Positions 1-10,126 of a DNA stretch of 64,000 bases are shown piece after piece. The notes under the pieces are model-generated. The model did not search any database, was not told where the DNA came from, and saw only the letters and a list, made by a program, of their open reading frames with translations. Origin of the DNA: an uncultured Prochlorococcus sp. (lineage in GTDB: Bacteria > Cyanobacteriota > Cyanobacteriia > PCC-6307 > Cyanobiaceae); the NCBI GenBank assembly GCA_902560875.1, contig CACENO010000003.1:1-64000 (forward strand), read 5' to 3'. Both the position numbers and the translations under genes were made by a program. Numbering within the stretch: position 1 is the first letter of the stretch; each line of letters starts with the position of its first letter.

Positions 1-1
1 C

Positions 2-274
2 TGGTCAGTTAATCCATGGAGAAGGTACTCATTATTGTTAATTATTCTTCTGACTGGCTTTTTCCTTGGAAGTTCTATAGGGATGATCAATGGTGTTTTA
101 GCCTTAATGGATCCTATAGGTGCATTCTTTACGGTTTTAATCTTGGAAATATTAGTTCGTATCAGGAGAGATTTATTATTGCGAAAAAGGGATTCTTTTC
201 CTATGAAGATAATAGATTATTCTCGTATGGGATTACTTTATGGATTGTTAATGGAAGGATTTAAGTTGTTGTAG
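2..274 (+). CDS. ycf20: Ycf20-like (DUF565) membrane protein, 5' partial
   Basis: The reading frame is open from base 2 with no stop, so the gene starts before the window; the ORF-track start at 35 is an internal TTG. The visible part begins with NPWRR, then a hydrophobic segment (LLLIILLTGFFLGSSIG), a second one (DPIGAFFTVLILEILVRI), a basic stretch and a C-terminal GLLYGLLMEGFKLL. This order matches the cyanobacterial and plastid Ycf20 (DUF565) family of small thylakoid proteins. Algal and plant relatives have been linked to non-photochemical quenching, but the bacterial role is not settled. The end is followed by convergent pyrB only 27 bases away. Confidence 0.8.
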   Translation, partial: WSVNPWRRYSLLLIILLTGFFLGSSIGMINGVLALMDPIGAFFTVLILEILVRIRRDLLLRKRDSFPMKIIDYSRMGLLYGLLMEGFKLL

Positions 275-301
275 AAAAATTGAACAATCTCTTTTGCATT
301 G

Positions 302-1312
302 TTAATGTGTGGCAAGTAAATAGAGTAAAGACATTCTTATTGGAATACCATTGCTTACCTGCTCACTGACAAGACATTTAGAAGCATCTTCAAGTAATGC
401 ACTACTTAGTTCAATACCTCGATTGACAGGGCCAGGGTGCAGGACTGGTGCGGATTTATTGCACCATTTTAGATTTTCGTGTGTGATCCCATATTCATTA
501 TGATATTGCTCTAAATCAGTAAGTAAATTTTCTTGCATACGTTCTTTTTGTAATCTTAATGTTATTACTGCATCTGCATTTTTGCACGCATCCTTTAGCG
601 ATCTGAAAACTGTAATTGTTCCACGCTTCTTAATCGGATCTTGTCCTTGACCTGGAGGAGGAGCTTTTACAAAATCTTCAAATTCCTGTGGGACAAGAGT
701 TGGGGGTCCACAGAGCGCAACACTTGCTCCACAAGCAGTTAGTGCCCATAGATTTGATCGTGCAACTCTTGAGTGCAAAATATCACCAACTATGACTACT
801 TTCTTCCCTTTAATTGACTCGGTGAGGGGCTCTTTTGGATTAAAAAATCTAGCAAGTGTATATAAATCTAATAAGCCTTGACTAGGGTGACTGTGTAATC
901 CATCCCCTGCATTGAGGATAGCGGCCTCACTCCCATTAGCTTCTAAATATTGTACTAATTGTCTAGGGACATTGGTTGAACTATGCCTAACAACTAATAC
1001 ATCGGCTCCCATTCCTATATATGTTAAGGCGGTATCGATGGGGGTTTCGCCTTTACTTATTGAGCTGCTATTTGGCGAGAAGCTTTGTACATCTGCTGAC
1101 AGTCTCTTTGCGGCAAGCTCAAAGCTGCTTCTTGTTCTAGTACTTGGTTCGAAGAATAAGGTAGTGATTAATCGTCCTTGTAATGCAGGCAGTTTGCGCG
1201 TCCCTGTTTTGGGGAGGGCTTTAAAGCGATTGGCTAGTTCTAAAACAATATTGAAATCCTCTAGGGAGAATGTGGAAAGGTCGAGAATATGACGATGGCT
1301 CCAGCTACTCAT
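302..1312 (-). CDS. pyrB: Aspartate carbamoyltransferase catalytic subunit
   Basis: Condenses carbamoyl phosphate with aspartate, the committed step of pyrimidine synthesis, in the cytoplasm. The carbamoyl-phosphate loop [15 protein letters not shown] lies near residue 60, the [11 protein letters not shown] segment near 140, and the family's C-terminal HPGPVNRG near 300. Length about 336 aa is usual for the catalytic chain; no regulatory PyrI chain is seen nearby. I prefer the ATG at 1312 (MSSWSHRH) over the TTG at 1321 in the ORF track. The gene overlaps the end of the upstream glycosylase gene by 8 bases, suggesting co-transcription. pyrE lies separately at 43 kb. Confidence 0.95.
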   Translation of the reverse strand: MSSWSHRHILDLSTFSLEDFNIVLELANRFKALPKTGTRKLPALQGRLITTLFFEPSTRTRSSFELAAKRLSADVQSFSPNSSSISKGETPIDTALTYIGMGADVLVVRHSSTNVPRQLVQYLEANGSEAAILNAGDGLHSHPSQGLLDLYTLARFFNPKEPLTESIKGKKVVIVGDILHSRVARSNLWALTACGASVALCGPPTLVPQEFEDFVKAPPPGQGQDPIKKRGTITVFRSLKDACKNADAVITLRLQKERMQENLLTDLEQYHNEYGITHENLKWCNKSAPVLHPGPVNRGIELSSALLEDASKCLVSEQVSNGIPIRMSLLYLLATH

Positions 1313-1934
1313 TGATTCCAAGCTTTAGCTTTTTGGGACAAGGATCTCCTTTGATTCTTTTGCTCACACTTCTACTATCTTGTAAATACCAACGCCATTG
1401 TAAATCTTTTGCTTGTGTTATACCAATTCTGGTCGTTTGAACAATCTTTTGCACCTTTTCCTTTGATGGCTTCTTAATTAGCCATATTCCATTCTCTAAT
1501 GAAAGACATAGACGGTCATGTGTTCGATCTAATCCAAACCGTCTAGCTAATAAAGCAGGGCCAGAAGCAATTCTTTCGTTTTCATTTGGGATTGCGATTG
1601 CTCGCAAAAGAACTCCACTTGCCCAATTTGCTTTATCAGTAACTATGTTGACGCAGTGATAGATGCCGTATGTCAGATAAATATATAGATGGCCAGGCTC
1701 ACCAAATAGAGTTTCATTGCTAGGTGTTCGTCGCTTATATCCATGACAGCCTTGCTCAGATTGGTCGTATGCTTCTGTTTCTACAATCTTCCCAAATAGG
1801 AACTTTCCATTGTTTTCTCGTTTAACCAGAATGCATCCAAGTAAATCTGGAGCGATTACAGCTGCTGGGCGATAGAAAAAGGAACTTGGGAGTTTCCTTT
1901 TCAGGTCTGTTGCATCAATACCTTTCGGATCCAT
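1305..1934 (-). CDS. mpg: DNA-3-methyladenine glycosylase (AAG/MPG family)
   Basis: Removes alkylated or deaminated purines from DNA to start base excision repair. Visible family signatures are [18 protein letters not shown] near residue 20, the [18 protein letters not shown] segment, the [22 protein letters not shown] stretch containing the intercalating tyrosine region, and VLLRAIAI followed by [11 protein letters not shown]. The length of 209 aa is normal for bacterial AAG-type enzymes. The ATG at 1934 is the first start. Its last codons overlap pyrB, so the two are probably one transcript, although their functions are unrelated. Confidence 0.92.
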   Translation of the reverse strand: MDPKGIDATDLKRKLPSSFFYRPAAVIAPDLLGCILVKRENNGKFLFGKIVETEAYDQSEQGCHGYKRRTPSNETLFGEPGHLYIYLTYGIYHCVNIVTDKANWASGVLLRAIAIPNENERIASGPALLARRFGLDRTHDRLCLSLENGIWLIKKPSKEKVQKIVQTTRIGITQAKDLQWRWYLQDSRSVSKRIKGDPCPKKLKLGINE

Positions 1935-2218
1935 TAGTGAATGATTGCTTATGAAATCTTTGGTTCATTTATTAATGCATATGTGTGTTGGTTTTATTAT
2001 GTTCATTGCCAGTCGTTACTGCAACATCCATCTTTTATACAAGATTTTACCTTTTGTTTGATTTTTCATAGAAATATAACCTTATAGAGCCTAGTTACAT
2101 GAATCTCAACAAGATTTTTTCTTTTAATCTTTCATAATTAGTATTTTGCTAAAAAATATGATATCCCAATATCATTATTAATAGATTATTTTGGAGTAAC
2201 TTCAAGATCGAAGAAACA

Positions 2219-2992
2219 TTGCCTGACCCTACTAAAACTACTACTGATATTCGTTTGGATCTTCAAACTTGGGTGGAAGTAGAGGAGTACCTTGAAAATT
2301 GCAAAGCAATTATTTTACCAATCGGCTCTACTGAACAACATGGACCGACTGGAGCAATTGGGACAGATGCATTAACTGCTGAAGCGGTAGCACTTCAGGT
2401 TGGTAGACGGACTGGTGTACTTGTTGCGCCTACACAATCTTTTGGGATGGCTGAGCACCATCTTGGATTTCCAGGGACTATGAGTCTTCAGCCTTCGACC
2501 TTGCTGGCTTTAATTCATGACCTCGTGTTGTCTCTGGCCAGTCATGGTTTTGAAAGGGTTTTTGTTATTAATGGTCATGGAGGAAATATTGCGACTGCAA
2601 AAGCTGCTTTTATGCAGGCTTATACAACTGCAGAAACTAGAAGACTTGCAGTTGCCTCGAAGCTCCAATGCAAGCTTGCTAATTGGTTTATGGTCGCTCC
2701 AGTATTTTCTTTAGCCCGTGAACTTTATGGTGATAGAGAGGGGCAACATGCAACTCCTAGTGAAATTGCATTAACATTGCACCTGGAGCCCAGCTTGCAA
2801 AGTAAGCAGAGGCCTCTCCCTGAGCCTGCTCCAGTTGGCCCAATTCATGGCCCAGATGATTTCAGGCTTAGATATCCAGATGGTCGCATGGGATCAGATC
2901 CTTTTTTGGCAAAGGCGGCACATGGGGAGACTCTCCTTCATAAAGCTGCAGCGGCTTTGAGTAACGACCTAACTAATTTCATGCAGGACTAA
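2219..2992 (+). CDS. Creatininase-family amidohydrolase
   Basis: A metal-dependent amidohydrolase of the creatininase fold; homologues act on creatinine, formamide intermediates or related amides, and the substrate here cannot be told from sequence. Metal-binding motifs are clear: [11 protein letters not shown] near residue 37, a D in [17 protein letters not shown] near 80 and FVINGHGGN near 115, plus [12 protein letters not shown] near 180. The only upstream start in frame is a TTG at 2219. The stop codon overlaps the ATG of gatC by one base, so the pair is an operon. Confidence 0.87.
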   Translation: MPDPTKTTTDIRLDLQTWVEVEEYLENCKAIILPIGSTEQHGPTGAIGTDALTAEAVALQVGRRTGVLVAPTQSFGMAEHHLGFPGTMSLQPSTLLALIHDLVLSLASHGFERVFVINGHGGNIATAKAAFMQAYTTAETRRLAVASKLQCKLANWFMVAPVFSLARELYGDREGQHATPSEIALTLHLEPSLQSKQRPLPEPAPVGPIHGPDDFRLRYPDGRMGSDPFLAKAAHGETLLHKAAAALSNDLTNFMQD

Positions 2993-3285
2993 TGAGCAAA
3001 ATAACTCCCGAGGATGTACGTAAAGTTGCCAAATTAGCCCGTTTAGATTTATCTGAAGATGAAATTCAAACTTACACTTCTCAATTAGAAAAGATACTTG
3101 GATATGTTGCTGAATTGGAAAAAGTAGAGACCACTAATATCCCTCTTACTACAAGAGCTGTTGAAGTTGTTAATGTGCTAAGAGAAGATTCGGCGAATTT
3201 AACTGATGTGAGAGAAGAATTGCTCAATCAGGCGCCTCAACGTGAAGGTGATTTCTATAGAGTTCCAAGAATTCTTTCTGAATAG
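2992..3285 (+). CDS. gatC: Asp/Glu-tRNA amidotransferase subunit C
   Basis: Small subunit of the GatCAB complex that amidates Glu-tRNA(Gln), and in some species Asp-tRNA(Asn). The 97-aa protein has the family N-terminus [21 protein letters not shown], an amphipathic helical centre, and the C-terminal [10 protein letters not shown] segment that wraps around GatA. It starts inside the stop of the preceding gene (taATG). gatA and gatB are not in this window. The stop abuts convergent crtR with no gap. Confidence 0.95.
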   Translation: MSKITPEDVRKVAKLARLDLSEDEIQTYTSQLEKILGYVAELEKVETTNIPLTTRAVEVVNVLREDSANLTDVREELLNQAPQREGDFYRVPRILSE

Positions 3286-4329
3286 TTAATTATATTTATT
3301 TTTAGAGGTTGGTATAACTGCAGTTCTATGTAAAAGGCCAATCCAGCGCTTTCTCCAGCGATTATTTGGCAGAAGTTTTGCTAATGGTCTCATCTTGCTG
3401 CGACGTTTTTTGTGACTTCTTATGCCTAGAATTACATCATAAAGAAAATTAAACCCGTCCTCTCGAGTTTCAAAAATTCCAATTCTTTGTGGTGATCCTT
3501 TTGCGTCTAGAAGGGGTTTAGTAGCTTCATATGCGGGTTTATATTCAAACCATGGTATTGATGGCCATAAATGATGAACAAGGTGGTAATTTTGTCCCAT
3601 TATTAACCAATTCATTACCCTACTTGGATAGACCCTTGCGTTCTTCCATTTGCTGCGAGCAAGGAATGGCCTATGGGGTAAATAATCGAAGAAAATTCCT
3701 AGGGTTACACCAACCATCAATGCTGGCCCAAACCAAAGGTTGTAAATAACATTCATGAAGTCATATCGTATCCCAGAAATAACAATTGAGAAGAATAATG
3801 CTCGCTCAAGGCCCCATTGAAGTAGTTCGTAGCGACGCCAAAGTTTTCTTTCAAAGAAAAAATATTCGTGATAAAAAAATCGCGGAGCGATTAACCAAAC
3901 TGGACCAAAAGTACTAACAATATGATCAGGGTCATTCTTTGGGTCATTTACATGAGAATGGTGCTGAAGGTGTACCCTTTTGAAAACTGGGAAGCTGAAA
4001 CCTAATAAAATTGCTGAACCATGCCCCATAGCCTGATTAATCCATCTATTTGGATGTGCAGCATTATGGGTTGCGTCATGAATGACAGTACCCTCCATAT
4101 GAAGAGCTAGAAATGCCAAACCGATTAATACTGGTAATGGCCATGTGCCTTGATACCACTGCCAAATACTAAGAGCAGCTAAAAGGTATCCGCCAATGAA
4201 TAACCCCACCGTAAGATTCCATCCATTGGGAGGATCGAGATATTCCCGAATGACTTTTTGCCAGTCAGAAGCGGTGAACAATTTTTTGGACACCTCATTT
4301 GGATGTGGTGGCTTTATTGCTTGAGTCAT
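3286..4329 (-). CDS. crtR: Beta-carotene hydroxylase (CrtR type)
   Basis: Membrane di-iron hydroxylase adding 3-OH groups to beta-ionone rings to make zeaxanthin, acting in membranes. The histidine clusters of this desaturase-like family are present: HDATHNAAH near residue 85, HLQHHSHVND near 120 and HLVHHLWPSIPW near 250. Hydrophobic spans flank them (VGLFIGGYLLAALSIW, LPVLIGLAFLALH, LMVGVTLGIFFDYL). The 347-aa length fits cyanobacterial CrtR. The ATG at 4329 is used. It is monocistronic, downstream of tRNA-Leu on the same strand, and ends against gatC. Confidence 0.93.
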   Translation of the reverse strand: MTQAIKPPHPNEVSKKLFTASDWQKVIREYLDPPNGWNLTVGLFIGGYLLAALSIWQWYQGTWPLPVLIGLAFLALHMEGTVIHDATHNAAHPNRWINQAMGHGSAILLGFSFPVFKRVHLQHHSHVNDPKNDPDHIVSTFGPVWLIAPRFFYHEYFFFERKLWRRYELLQWGLERALFFSIVISGIRYDFMNVIYNLWFGPALMVGVTLGIFFDYLPHRPFLARSKWKNARVYPSRVMNWLIMGQNYHLVHHLWPSIPWFEYKPAYEATKPLLDAKGSPQRIGIFETREDGFNFLYDVILGIRSHKKRRSKMRPLAKLLPNNRWRKRWIGLLHRTAVIPTSKNKYN

Positions 4330-4447
4330 TGCTTAAAAGATTTTTGCAAAGAAGCAAACACCTCAACAAGTTACAAAATTGTGCTTTTAATGAGGATGGG
4401 TTCCTCATTAAGCACGTAACTGGAACCTGCAACTAGTTTATCTGGAG

Positions 4448-4529
4448 TGCCCACCGGGAGACTTGAACTCCCACGACCGAAGTCACTGGTACCTAAAACC
4501 AGCGCGTCTACCAATTCCGCCAGGTGGGC
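4448..4529 (-). tRNA. tRNA-Leu (TAG anticodon)
   Basis: The complement reads GCCCACCTGGCGGAATTGG... ending in CGGTGGGCA. A 7-bp acceptor stem (GCCCACC/GGTGGGC) closes an 82-nt class II tRNA with a D-arm containing GGTAGACGC. The anticodon arm CTGGTTTTAGGTACCAG carries TAG. The long variable arm (TGACTTCGGTCGT) is typical of leucine tRNAs, and the T-arm is GGGAGTTCAAGTCTCCC. CCA is not encoded. Confidence 0.97.
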
Positions 4530-4633
4530 TAGTGATACCAATGGATTTCAAAGGCATTTTGGTACTCTAATCCATGGCTGTTTCTTTCGAAATAAAGGTA
4601 GTGCAATGATTTTGTCTTAGAGGTAATGAAATT

Positions 4634-4768
4634 TCACTTCTTGAGAAACTCTTGAGATCTCACCAAATCTTGAAGTGATTCTGCTCTAGCAATTTCATTT
4701 GCAAAACAATTCTCAAAAAACCATACGTCGGAATGCTTAGTTATTAGTTGCTTTATCTTGATTGACCT
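4634..4768 (-). pseudogene. Short protein-like frame without a start codon; gene remnant or overlooked small gene
   Basis: On the minus strand a 44-codon frame lies between two stops and contains SDVWFFENCFANEIARAE followed by SLQDLVRSQEFLKK. The composition is that of a real soluble helical protein, not of random AT-rich translation. No ATG, GTG or TTG occurs before residue 35, so it is either the decayed C-terminal end of a gene or a small gene using a rare start such as ATC. I do not recognise the family. Confidence 0.35.
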
Positions 4769-4880
4769 TTAAGTCAAAAAAGAATGATTTTTTTGCTCAA
4801 GTCAGAAAATAGTCTATCTATTGTCCTTGCTGCTTTTTGTATGTACTGGATATATACTTTTTGCTTGAATAATTAAAAGT

Positions 4881-4988
4881 ATGGTTTCTTGGGTTATGGC
4901 TATCCATATTAAAAAAATTGATGTTATGCCATTTAAGTTGGCAGTTTATTGTGAAATTGAGGATTGGTGCCAATCAAAATTTGTTTAA
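4881..4988 (+). CDS. Possible small protein, 35 aa
   Basis: ATG at 4881 opens a frame coding MVSWVMAIHIKKIDVMPF and LAVYCEIEDWCQSKFV, ended by TAA. It is too short for the ORF track. The residue mix (acidic, aromatic and paired cysteines) looks protein-like, and an alternative ATG at residue 6 gives 30 aa. There is no good Shine-Dalgarno sequence, so this is only a candidate. No function can be given. Confidence 0.3.
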   Translation: MVSWVMAIHIKKIDVMPFKLAVYCEIEDWCQSKFV

Positions 4989-5100
4989 GTTCCTCAATAA
5001 AAGCAAGACATTTAGAATAAATAGGCTTCCATTCCAATTAAAGGGGTTTAAAAAATGGTAAAGATTACTTATTTCAAAGTGCTATAGGACCTCATTAATC

Positions 5101-5643
5101 ATGCTGGCCATATTTTTTGGAGGTCTCTTATTATTATTGGGCTTCATTTTGTTGTTGTTGCCACTTCTTGTTGCAGAGTTGAGCCGCCCAAGAGATTCCT
5201 TGATGGGAGCGATCGTTCTTGTGTTGGGCTTAGTACTTATTACGAGCAGTGATCAATTTACGGGGTCTCTACTTATTGCCGTTATCTCAGGTTCTTTGAT
5301 TGTTAGTAGGCTTGTTTATGAAGTTGCTCAAAGTAGATGGCAACAACTTAGTAAAGAAGAGAAGGAACGTTTGGCCTCTCTTGATCGCTGGTTAATAAGC
5401 ATGCAGCAAATGACTGCAACCCTTTTTGAATTTGGGGGTGTTGTGGGAGGCTTCTTTAAAATTGCTCTACCGAGGACTGCTTCGACCTCAAAAAAGAAGT
5501 GGGTTCGCCCAGAACCAATTAAGCAAGAGGTCCCCTTAAAGCAGGCTGAAATTACTTCCCATGAGACATTACATAATACGGACGACAATTTGCAGGAATC
5601 CTTGCAGAAGGATTCCGAGGGGAATCTTCCCTCAAAAGATTAA
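5101..5643 (+). CDS. Ycf66-like conserved cyanobacterial membrane protein
   Basis: A 180-aa protein with a strongly hydrophobic N-terminus (LAIFFGGLLLLLGFILLLLPLLVAEL), then PRDSLMGAIVLVLGLVLIT and a third hydrophobic stretch (LLIAVISGSLIVSRLVYEV). A basic segment SRWQQLSKEEKERL and a charged, low-complexity tail follow. The arrangement of early transmembrane segments followed by a cytoplasmic tail resembles Ycf66-type proteins of cyanobacteria and plastids, whose role is unknown. It sits 22 bases before ileS on the same strand and may be co-transcribed with it. Confidence 0.6.
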   Translation: MLAIFFGGLLLLLGFILLLLPLLVAELSRPRDSLMGAIVLVLGLVLITSSDQFTGSLLIAVISGSLIVSRLVYEVAQSRWQQLSKEEKERLASLDRWLISMQQMTATLFEFGGVVGGFFKIALPRTASTSKKKWVRPEPIKQEVPLKQAEITSHETLHNTDDNLQESLQKDSEGNLPSKD

Positions 5644-5665
5644 TTCCTTTAGCTGAAGAAAGATC

Positions 5666-8572
5666 GTGACACAGGATCAGTCAAAAGAGGAAAAAAAAAG
5701 TTCTTCTTTTAAGGGAACCCTGAATTTATTGGAAACAAGTTTTTCTATGCGAGCCAATGCTACGCATAGAGAACCTGAGCTTCAAAAATTTTGGGAAAAT
5801 GAAGGTATTGATTTACAGCTTGGTTTGAATAATAAGGGACCTTCTTTTACATTGCATGATGGTCCCCCATATGCAAATGGAGCTTTGCATATGGGGCATG
5901 CACTGAACAAAATCCTTAAGGATATAATTAATAAATTTCAAATTCTGAGAGGGAGAAAAGTACGTTTTATTCCTGGTTGGGATTGCCATGGCCTACCAAT
6001 TGAGTTAAAGGTTTTACAAACTCTTGATGTGTCAGATCGAGAGAAATTAACTCCATTTAAATTGCGTAAGAAAGCCGCTTCTTATGCTCAGAAGCAAGTT
6101 GCTAGTCAAATGAAAGGCTTTCAAAGATGGGGTGTTTGGGCTGATTGGGAAAAATCTTACTTAACACTTCAAAAAGAATATGAGGCTGAACAAATAAATG
6201 TCTTTGGCCAGATGGTTCTGAAAGGGTATATCTATAGAGGATTAAAGCCTGTGCATTGGAGCCCTAGCTCCAGGACTGCTCTAGCAGAAGCTGAGTTGGA
6301 ATATCCAGATGCACATACTAGCTCAAGTGTTTATGTTGCTTTTCCAGCAATTAATTTGCCAGAGATTTTGCGGCAAAATCTATTAAATCAAGGGCTTGAA
6401 CTACCAAATAATGAAGATGATTTAAAGGAAATTCTTCATATCGCTGTATGGACCACTACCCCCTGGACGCTACCTGCAAATTTAGCGATATCTGTAAATG
6501 AGAGGATTGAATATGTCTTTGCTTCTGACAAAAATAATCATCTACTTGTCATAGCTTCTCAACTTTTACCTGCGCTTAGTGAAACCCTTAGCTTGCAATT
6601 GAATATCCAAGCAACTGTTAAAGGTTCTTTATTAGAGGGAATTTTGTATAAGAACCCTATAATGGATCGTACTAGTTCAGTTATTGTAGGCGGAGATTAT
6701 ATAACTACTGATTCTGGTACAGGTCTTGTTCATACGGCTCCAGGTCATGGAATTGATGATTTTAATACCGGTCAAAAATATGATTTACCTATATTATGTC
6801 CAGTCGATGAGAGAGGAGTTTTTACATCTGAAGCAGGTGCTTTTGAAGGCTTAAATGTTTTGAAGGATGCTAACTCAGTCATTATTGATGCACTTAAGCA
6901 AGAAGGTGCTCTTTTGAAACAGGAAGATTATCTACATCGTTACCCATATGATTGGCGAACTAAGAAGCCTACGATTTTCAGAGCTACTGAACAGTGGTTT
7001 GCTTCTGTAGAGGGATTTAGGGCTGAGGCACTTTCTTCAATCAATGCTGTTAAATGGCTGCCATCATCAGGGAGGAATCGTATAGAGGCAATGGTTCGTG
7101 AGCGAGGGGATTGGTGTATATCAAGACAGCGAACGTGGGGAGTTCCTATTCCTGTTTTCTATTCGGTTGATAGTGGAGATGTGCTTCTAAATTCAGAAAC
7201 ACTAATGCATATTCAAGCTTTAATCGCAAAGCATGGATCAGATATTTGGTGGGAATTAGATGAAAAAGATTTATTGCCTTCTTCTTATTCCAATCAAGCT
7301 CAGAAATGGAAGAAAGGAACAGATACAATGGATGTATGGTTTGACTCTGGTTCGAGTTGGGCAAGTATTACATCTCAAAAAGAAGAACTTTCTTATCCTG
7401 CAGATATTTACTTAGAAGGTTCTGATCAGCATCGTGGATGGTTTCAATCTTCGCTTTTGACTTCAGTAGCTGTTAATTCAAAGGCACCTTATAAATCTGT
7501 GATTACCCATGGATTTGCTTTAGATGAAAATGGACGCAAAATGAGTAAATCGCTAGGGAATATTGTTGACCCAAATTTAGTCATTGATGGCGGCCCTAAT
7601 AAAAAACAACAACCTGCTTATGGAGCAGATGTCTTACGACTATGGGTTAGCTCTGTTGATTACTCAGCAGATGTTCCTATTGGTTCAAATATTTTAAGAC
7701 AATTATCCGATGTCTATCGCAAGGTAAGAAATACATCAAGATACCTTTTAGGTAATTTACATGATTTTGATCCTTCTATAGATGCAGTTGAAATTAAGGA
7801 ACTTCCACTTTTGGATCGATGGATGCTTCAAAGAAGTGCGGAGATTATTGACGAAATAACCCTGGCTTTTGATAAGTATGAATTCTCTAGATTTTTTCAA
7901 CTTTTACAAAGCTTCTGTGTTGTTGACCTTTCCAATTTCTATTTGGATATTGCAAAAGACCGATTATATGTAAGTGCACCTTCGGATCATCGGAGACGAA
8001 CCTGTCAAACAGTTTTGTCCCTTTTGGTGGAAAATCTATCTGTAATAATTTCACCAGTGTTATGTCATATGGCTGAAGACATCTGGCAGAATTTGCCATA
8101 TCCAGTCGCTGAAAAATCTGTTTTTCAAAGAGGATGGCCAAATGTGCCGGACGCTTGGAGGGATGACACATTGGTTGAACCGATCAACCAATTGCGATCT
8201 TTGAGAACTGCGGTTAATCGATCTTTAGAAGATTGCAGGAGTCAACAATCTCTTGGTGCAGGACTGGAGGCTGCTATTCGTATTGAACCTCGTTTGCCTT
8301 CTCTAAATGAATCATTGACTTGGTTAAATGTTAATGGTGACTCAGATGTTGATTGTTTGCGTGATTGGCTGCTTGTGTCTCATTTACAGATAGGTGGTGA
8401 ACCTTGGGCGGAATTAATAGTTACTAAGGAGACAGAGGATTGTTTGATTGAAATTGCAAAGGCGCGTGGTTCAAAATGTGAAAGATGCTGGCATTATGAA
8501 ATAAATGTTGGGTTAAATCCTAATAATAAACAGATATGTAGTAGATGTATTGAGATTTTAGAACGATTGTAG
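5666..8572 (+). CDS. ileS: Isoleucyl-tRNA synthetase
   Basis: Class I synthetase charging tRNA-Ile. The HIGH signature appears as [16 protein letters not shown] near residue 75, the editing domain follows ([16 protein letters not shown] near 265), [14 protein letters not shown] lies near 590 and the KMSKS loop is [11 protein letters not shown] near 630. A C-terminal zinc-binding segment CERCWHY...CSRC is present, as in the bacterial eubacterial-type enzyme. The frame opens at a GTG (5666) preceded by AGCTGAAGAAAG. Length 968 aa is normal. Confidence 0.97.
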   Translation: MTQDQSKEEKKSSSFKGTLNLLETSFSMRANATHREPELQKFWENEGIDLQLGLNNKGPSFTLHDGPPYANGALHMGHALNKILKDIINKFQILRGRKVRFIPGWDCHGLPIELKVLQTLDVSDREKLTPFKLRKKAASYAQKQVASQMKGFQRWGVWADWEKSYLTLQKEYEAEQINVFGQMVLKGYIYRGLKPVHWSPSSRTALAEAELEYPDAHTSSSVYVAFPAINLPEILRQNLLNQGLELPNNEDDLKEILHIAVWTTTPWTLPANLAISVNERIEYVFASDKNNHLLVIASQLLPALSETLSLQLNIQATVKGSLLEGILYKNPIMDRTSSVIVGGDYITTDSGTGLVHTAPGHGIDDFNTGQKYDLPILCPVDERGVFTSEAGAFEGLNVLKDANSVIIDALKQEGALLKQEDYLHRYPYDWRTKKPTIFRATEQWFASVEGFRAEALSSINAVKWLPSSGRNRIEAMVRERGDWCISRQRTWGVPIPVFYSVDSGDVLLNSETLMHIQALIAKHGSDIWWELDEKDLLPSSYSNQAQKWKKGTDTMDVWFDSGSSWASITSQKEELSYPADIYLEGSDQHRGWFQSSLLTSVAVNSKAPYKSVITHGFALDENGRKMSKSLGNIVDPNLVIDGGPNKKQQPAYGADVLRLWVSSVDYSADVPIGSNILRQLSDVYRKVRNTSRYLLGNLHDFDPSIDAVEIKELPLLDRWMLQRSAEIIDEITLAFDKYEFSRFFQLLQSFCVVDLSNFYLDIAKDRLYVSAPSDHRRRTCQTVLSLLVENLSVIISPVLCHMAEDIWQNLPYPVAEKSVFQRGWPNVPDAWRDDTLVEPINQLRSLRTAVNRSLEDCRSQQSLGAGLEAAIRIEPRLPSLNESLTWLNVNGDSDVDCLRDWLLVSHLQIGGEPWAELIVTKETEDCLIEIAKARGSKCERCWHYEINVGLNPNNKQICSRCIEILERL

Positions 8573-8582
8573 ATGCCTATAT

Positions 8583-8622
8583 TGATAATTGGTTTACCTT
8601 CTCATCAGTAATTATCAGTTTT
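8583..8622 (+). terminator. Possible weak terminator after ileS
   Basis: TGATAATT and AATTATCA form an 8-bp stem with a long loop, followed by GTTTTG. The stem is AT-rich and the T-run short, so this is a weak call. Confidence 0.3.
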
Positions 8623-8665
8623 GTTCGATTTTTACTAACTTAAGTGTTAAAAATTTAGATAGTAA

Positions 8666-9316
8666 TTAAAATTTTCCTGCGACTCTTCCAGTCTTAGGGA
8701 GCCTAATTAATATTAATTGTAGTAAACATAGTGTATATGCAATTAAAGCAATATAACCAATAAAAGAAGCTAGTACTTCATTCCAGTTACCTCCAAAAAG
8801 GAATGAAAATAGCTTTTGAGTAATTTGGTGAAGTTTAAGAGGAACTTCTAGCCATGCATTGCAAAAAGTTCCGTCTATTGCTTGCAAGCATTCCAGGCTT
8901 AAGAAAGTTAAACTCGCAAATATCAAGCCAAATCCGCTTAATGCCCATCTCCATACTCTTACTGTAAAAGGTAAGGGCCTCCAAGGTGGTAGATCAGCCA
9001 GCTCTTCATTTAAATCAACCCAGAACCAGACAGAGATCACCATTAAGAATGGTGCTATGAAAAAGGTTAAATAGCCAATTGGACGTTGATTAGTGAGAAG
9101 AAGCATGCTTATAAACATCAAGCTTGCTGCCTTCCAATAAATTTCTAGCAGTCTCACCATGTACGACTCTTTGCGTAGGGCTGACCAAACAAGCAAGAGA
9201 AGAGGTAATCCAACAGCAAATGTTGCAGCAAGGCGGTAGGCGACCCACACAAGAACTCGATAAGTTAGCTCTGTCACGGAGGCATTTCGTAAGAGACTAT
9301 TATCAATCCCCAGCAA
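8666..9316 (-). CDS. DUF3177 family membrane protein
   Basis: A 216-aa protein conserved in cyanobacteria, function unknown. Five or so hydrophobic segments are visible: YRLAATFAVGLPLLLLVWSAL, AASLMFISMLLLT, IGYLTFFIAPFLMVISVWFWV, WALSGFGLIFASLTFLSL and SFIGYIALIAYTLCLLQLILI. The pattern of first segment, polar YMVRLLEIYWK and NQRPIGYLTFFIAP matches DUF3177 as I know it. The only available start near the N-terminus is a TTG at 9316, so the true start is uncertain. It diverges from trmB. Confidence 0.72.
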   Translation of the reverse strand: MLGIDNSLLRNASVTELTYRVLVWVAYRLAATFAVGLPLLLLVWSALRKESYMVRLLEIYWKAASLMFISMLLLTNQRPIGYLTFFIAPFLMVISVWFWVDLNEELADLPPWRPLPFTVRVWRWALSGFGLIFASLTFLSLECLQAIDGTFCNAWLEVPLKLHQITQKLFSFLFGGNWNEVLASFIGYIALIAYTLCLLQLILIRLPKTGRVAGKF

Positions 9317-9387
9317 ATTTTTACAAAGCTTGTTAGGGTTTACTTAGATATAACAAGAATTGCATTCATTTACCAATAAGTTTTTAA

Positions 9388-10029
9388 GTGAGGCAACATG
9401 TAAATCCTCTAAGTCGCTTTTTTCAGCTTCCTTTAGAGCTTCCTAGTCCAAAACAATTATTTAAAAATCCAGATTTGCCAATTCATTTAGATATTGGTAC
9501 CGCACGTGGTAAATTTTTATTAGAGATGGCTGACTTATATCCTCAAAGTAATTACTTGGGTGTTGAGATTAGAAAACCTTTGGTAGAAGCTGCTGAGAGG
9601 GATAGAGAGCAACTAGGACTAGAGAACCTTAAATATATTTTTTGCAATGCAAATGTAAGCTTACAAAATTGGCTACTTGATTTACCTAAGAATCAACTTG
9701 AAACAGTTTCAATCCAGTTCCCCGACCCATGGTTTAAAAGAAGGCATCAAAAAAGACAGGTGCTTCAAAATTCACTGTTAATTGCTATTGCTGCTTCACT
9801 TGCTCCTAATTGCATGTTATTTATTCAGAGTGATGTCTTAATTGTTGTTGAGCAAATGACTAAAATAGTTAGTAATTGCAGTTATTTTGAGCTTTCGAAA
9901 GATTGTAATCAAGGTTGGAGTTGTCCTAGCCCATTTCTTGTGAGAACAGAGAGGGAAGCCTATGCTTTTGGGAAAAATCTCCCTATTTATAGGGCTATTT
10001 ATAAGCGAAATAATAAAGGTTTAGATTGA
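9388..10029 (+). CDS. trmB: tRNA (guanine-N7-)-methyltransferase
   Basis: Methylates G46 in the variable loop of tRNAs using SAM. The 213-aa protein shows the SAM-binding start LDIGTARGKFLLEMA near residue 33, NYLGVEIRKPLVEAA near 56, the NANV motif and the family signature QFPDPWFKRRHQKRQVL near 110. The frame opens at GTG 9388 (MRQHVNPLSRFF), which matches the usual cyanobacterial N-terminus. It is monocistronic and converges with glmM. Confidence 0.94.
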   Translation: MRQHVNPLSRFFQLPLELPSPKQLFKNPDLPIHLDIGTARGKFLLEMADLYPQSNYLGVEIRKPLVEAAERDREQLGLENLKYIFCNANVSLQNWLLDLPKNQLETVSIQFPDPWFKRRHQKRQVLQNSLLIAIAASLAPNCMLFIQSDVLIVVEQMTKIVSNCSYFELSKDCNQGWSCPSPFLVRTEREAYAFGKNLPIYRAIYKRNNKGLD

Positions 10030-10126
10030 ATTTTAAGTTGGAAAGTTCATTTACATTTAGTAATGCAATACGATTTAAAACTCTTTTATCAAGAAGATAT
10101 CTTCTATGATTTTTTTAGAATAGTTA

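Larger units (their letters stand above)
4530..5100. other. Gene-poor gap between tRNA-Leu and the Ycf66-like gene
   Basis: About 570 bases without any ORF-track gene, which is long for this genome. It holds two short protein-like frames listed separately (minus 4634-4768 and plus 4881-4988). The rest is AT-rich, with runs such as TTTTTTT near 4790. I see no clear RNA fold or repeat. Confidence 0.6.

Noticed and set aside
912-1292. 126-aa plus-strand frame inside pyrB
   Set aside because: Antisense shadow of a clear pyrB gene.
1951-2061. 36-aa hydrophobic frame [15 protein letters not shown]... before the creatininase gene
   Set aside because: No ribosome binding site and composition expected of AT-rich non-coding DNA.
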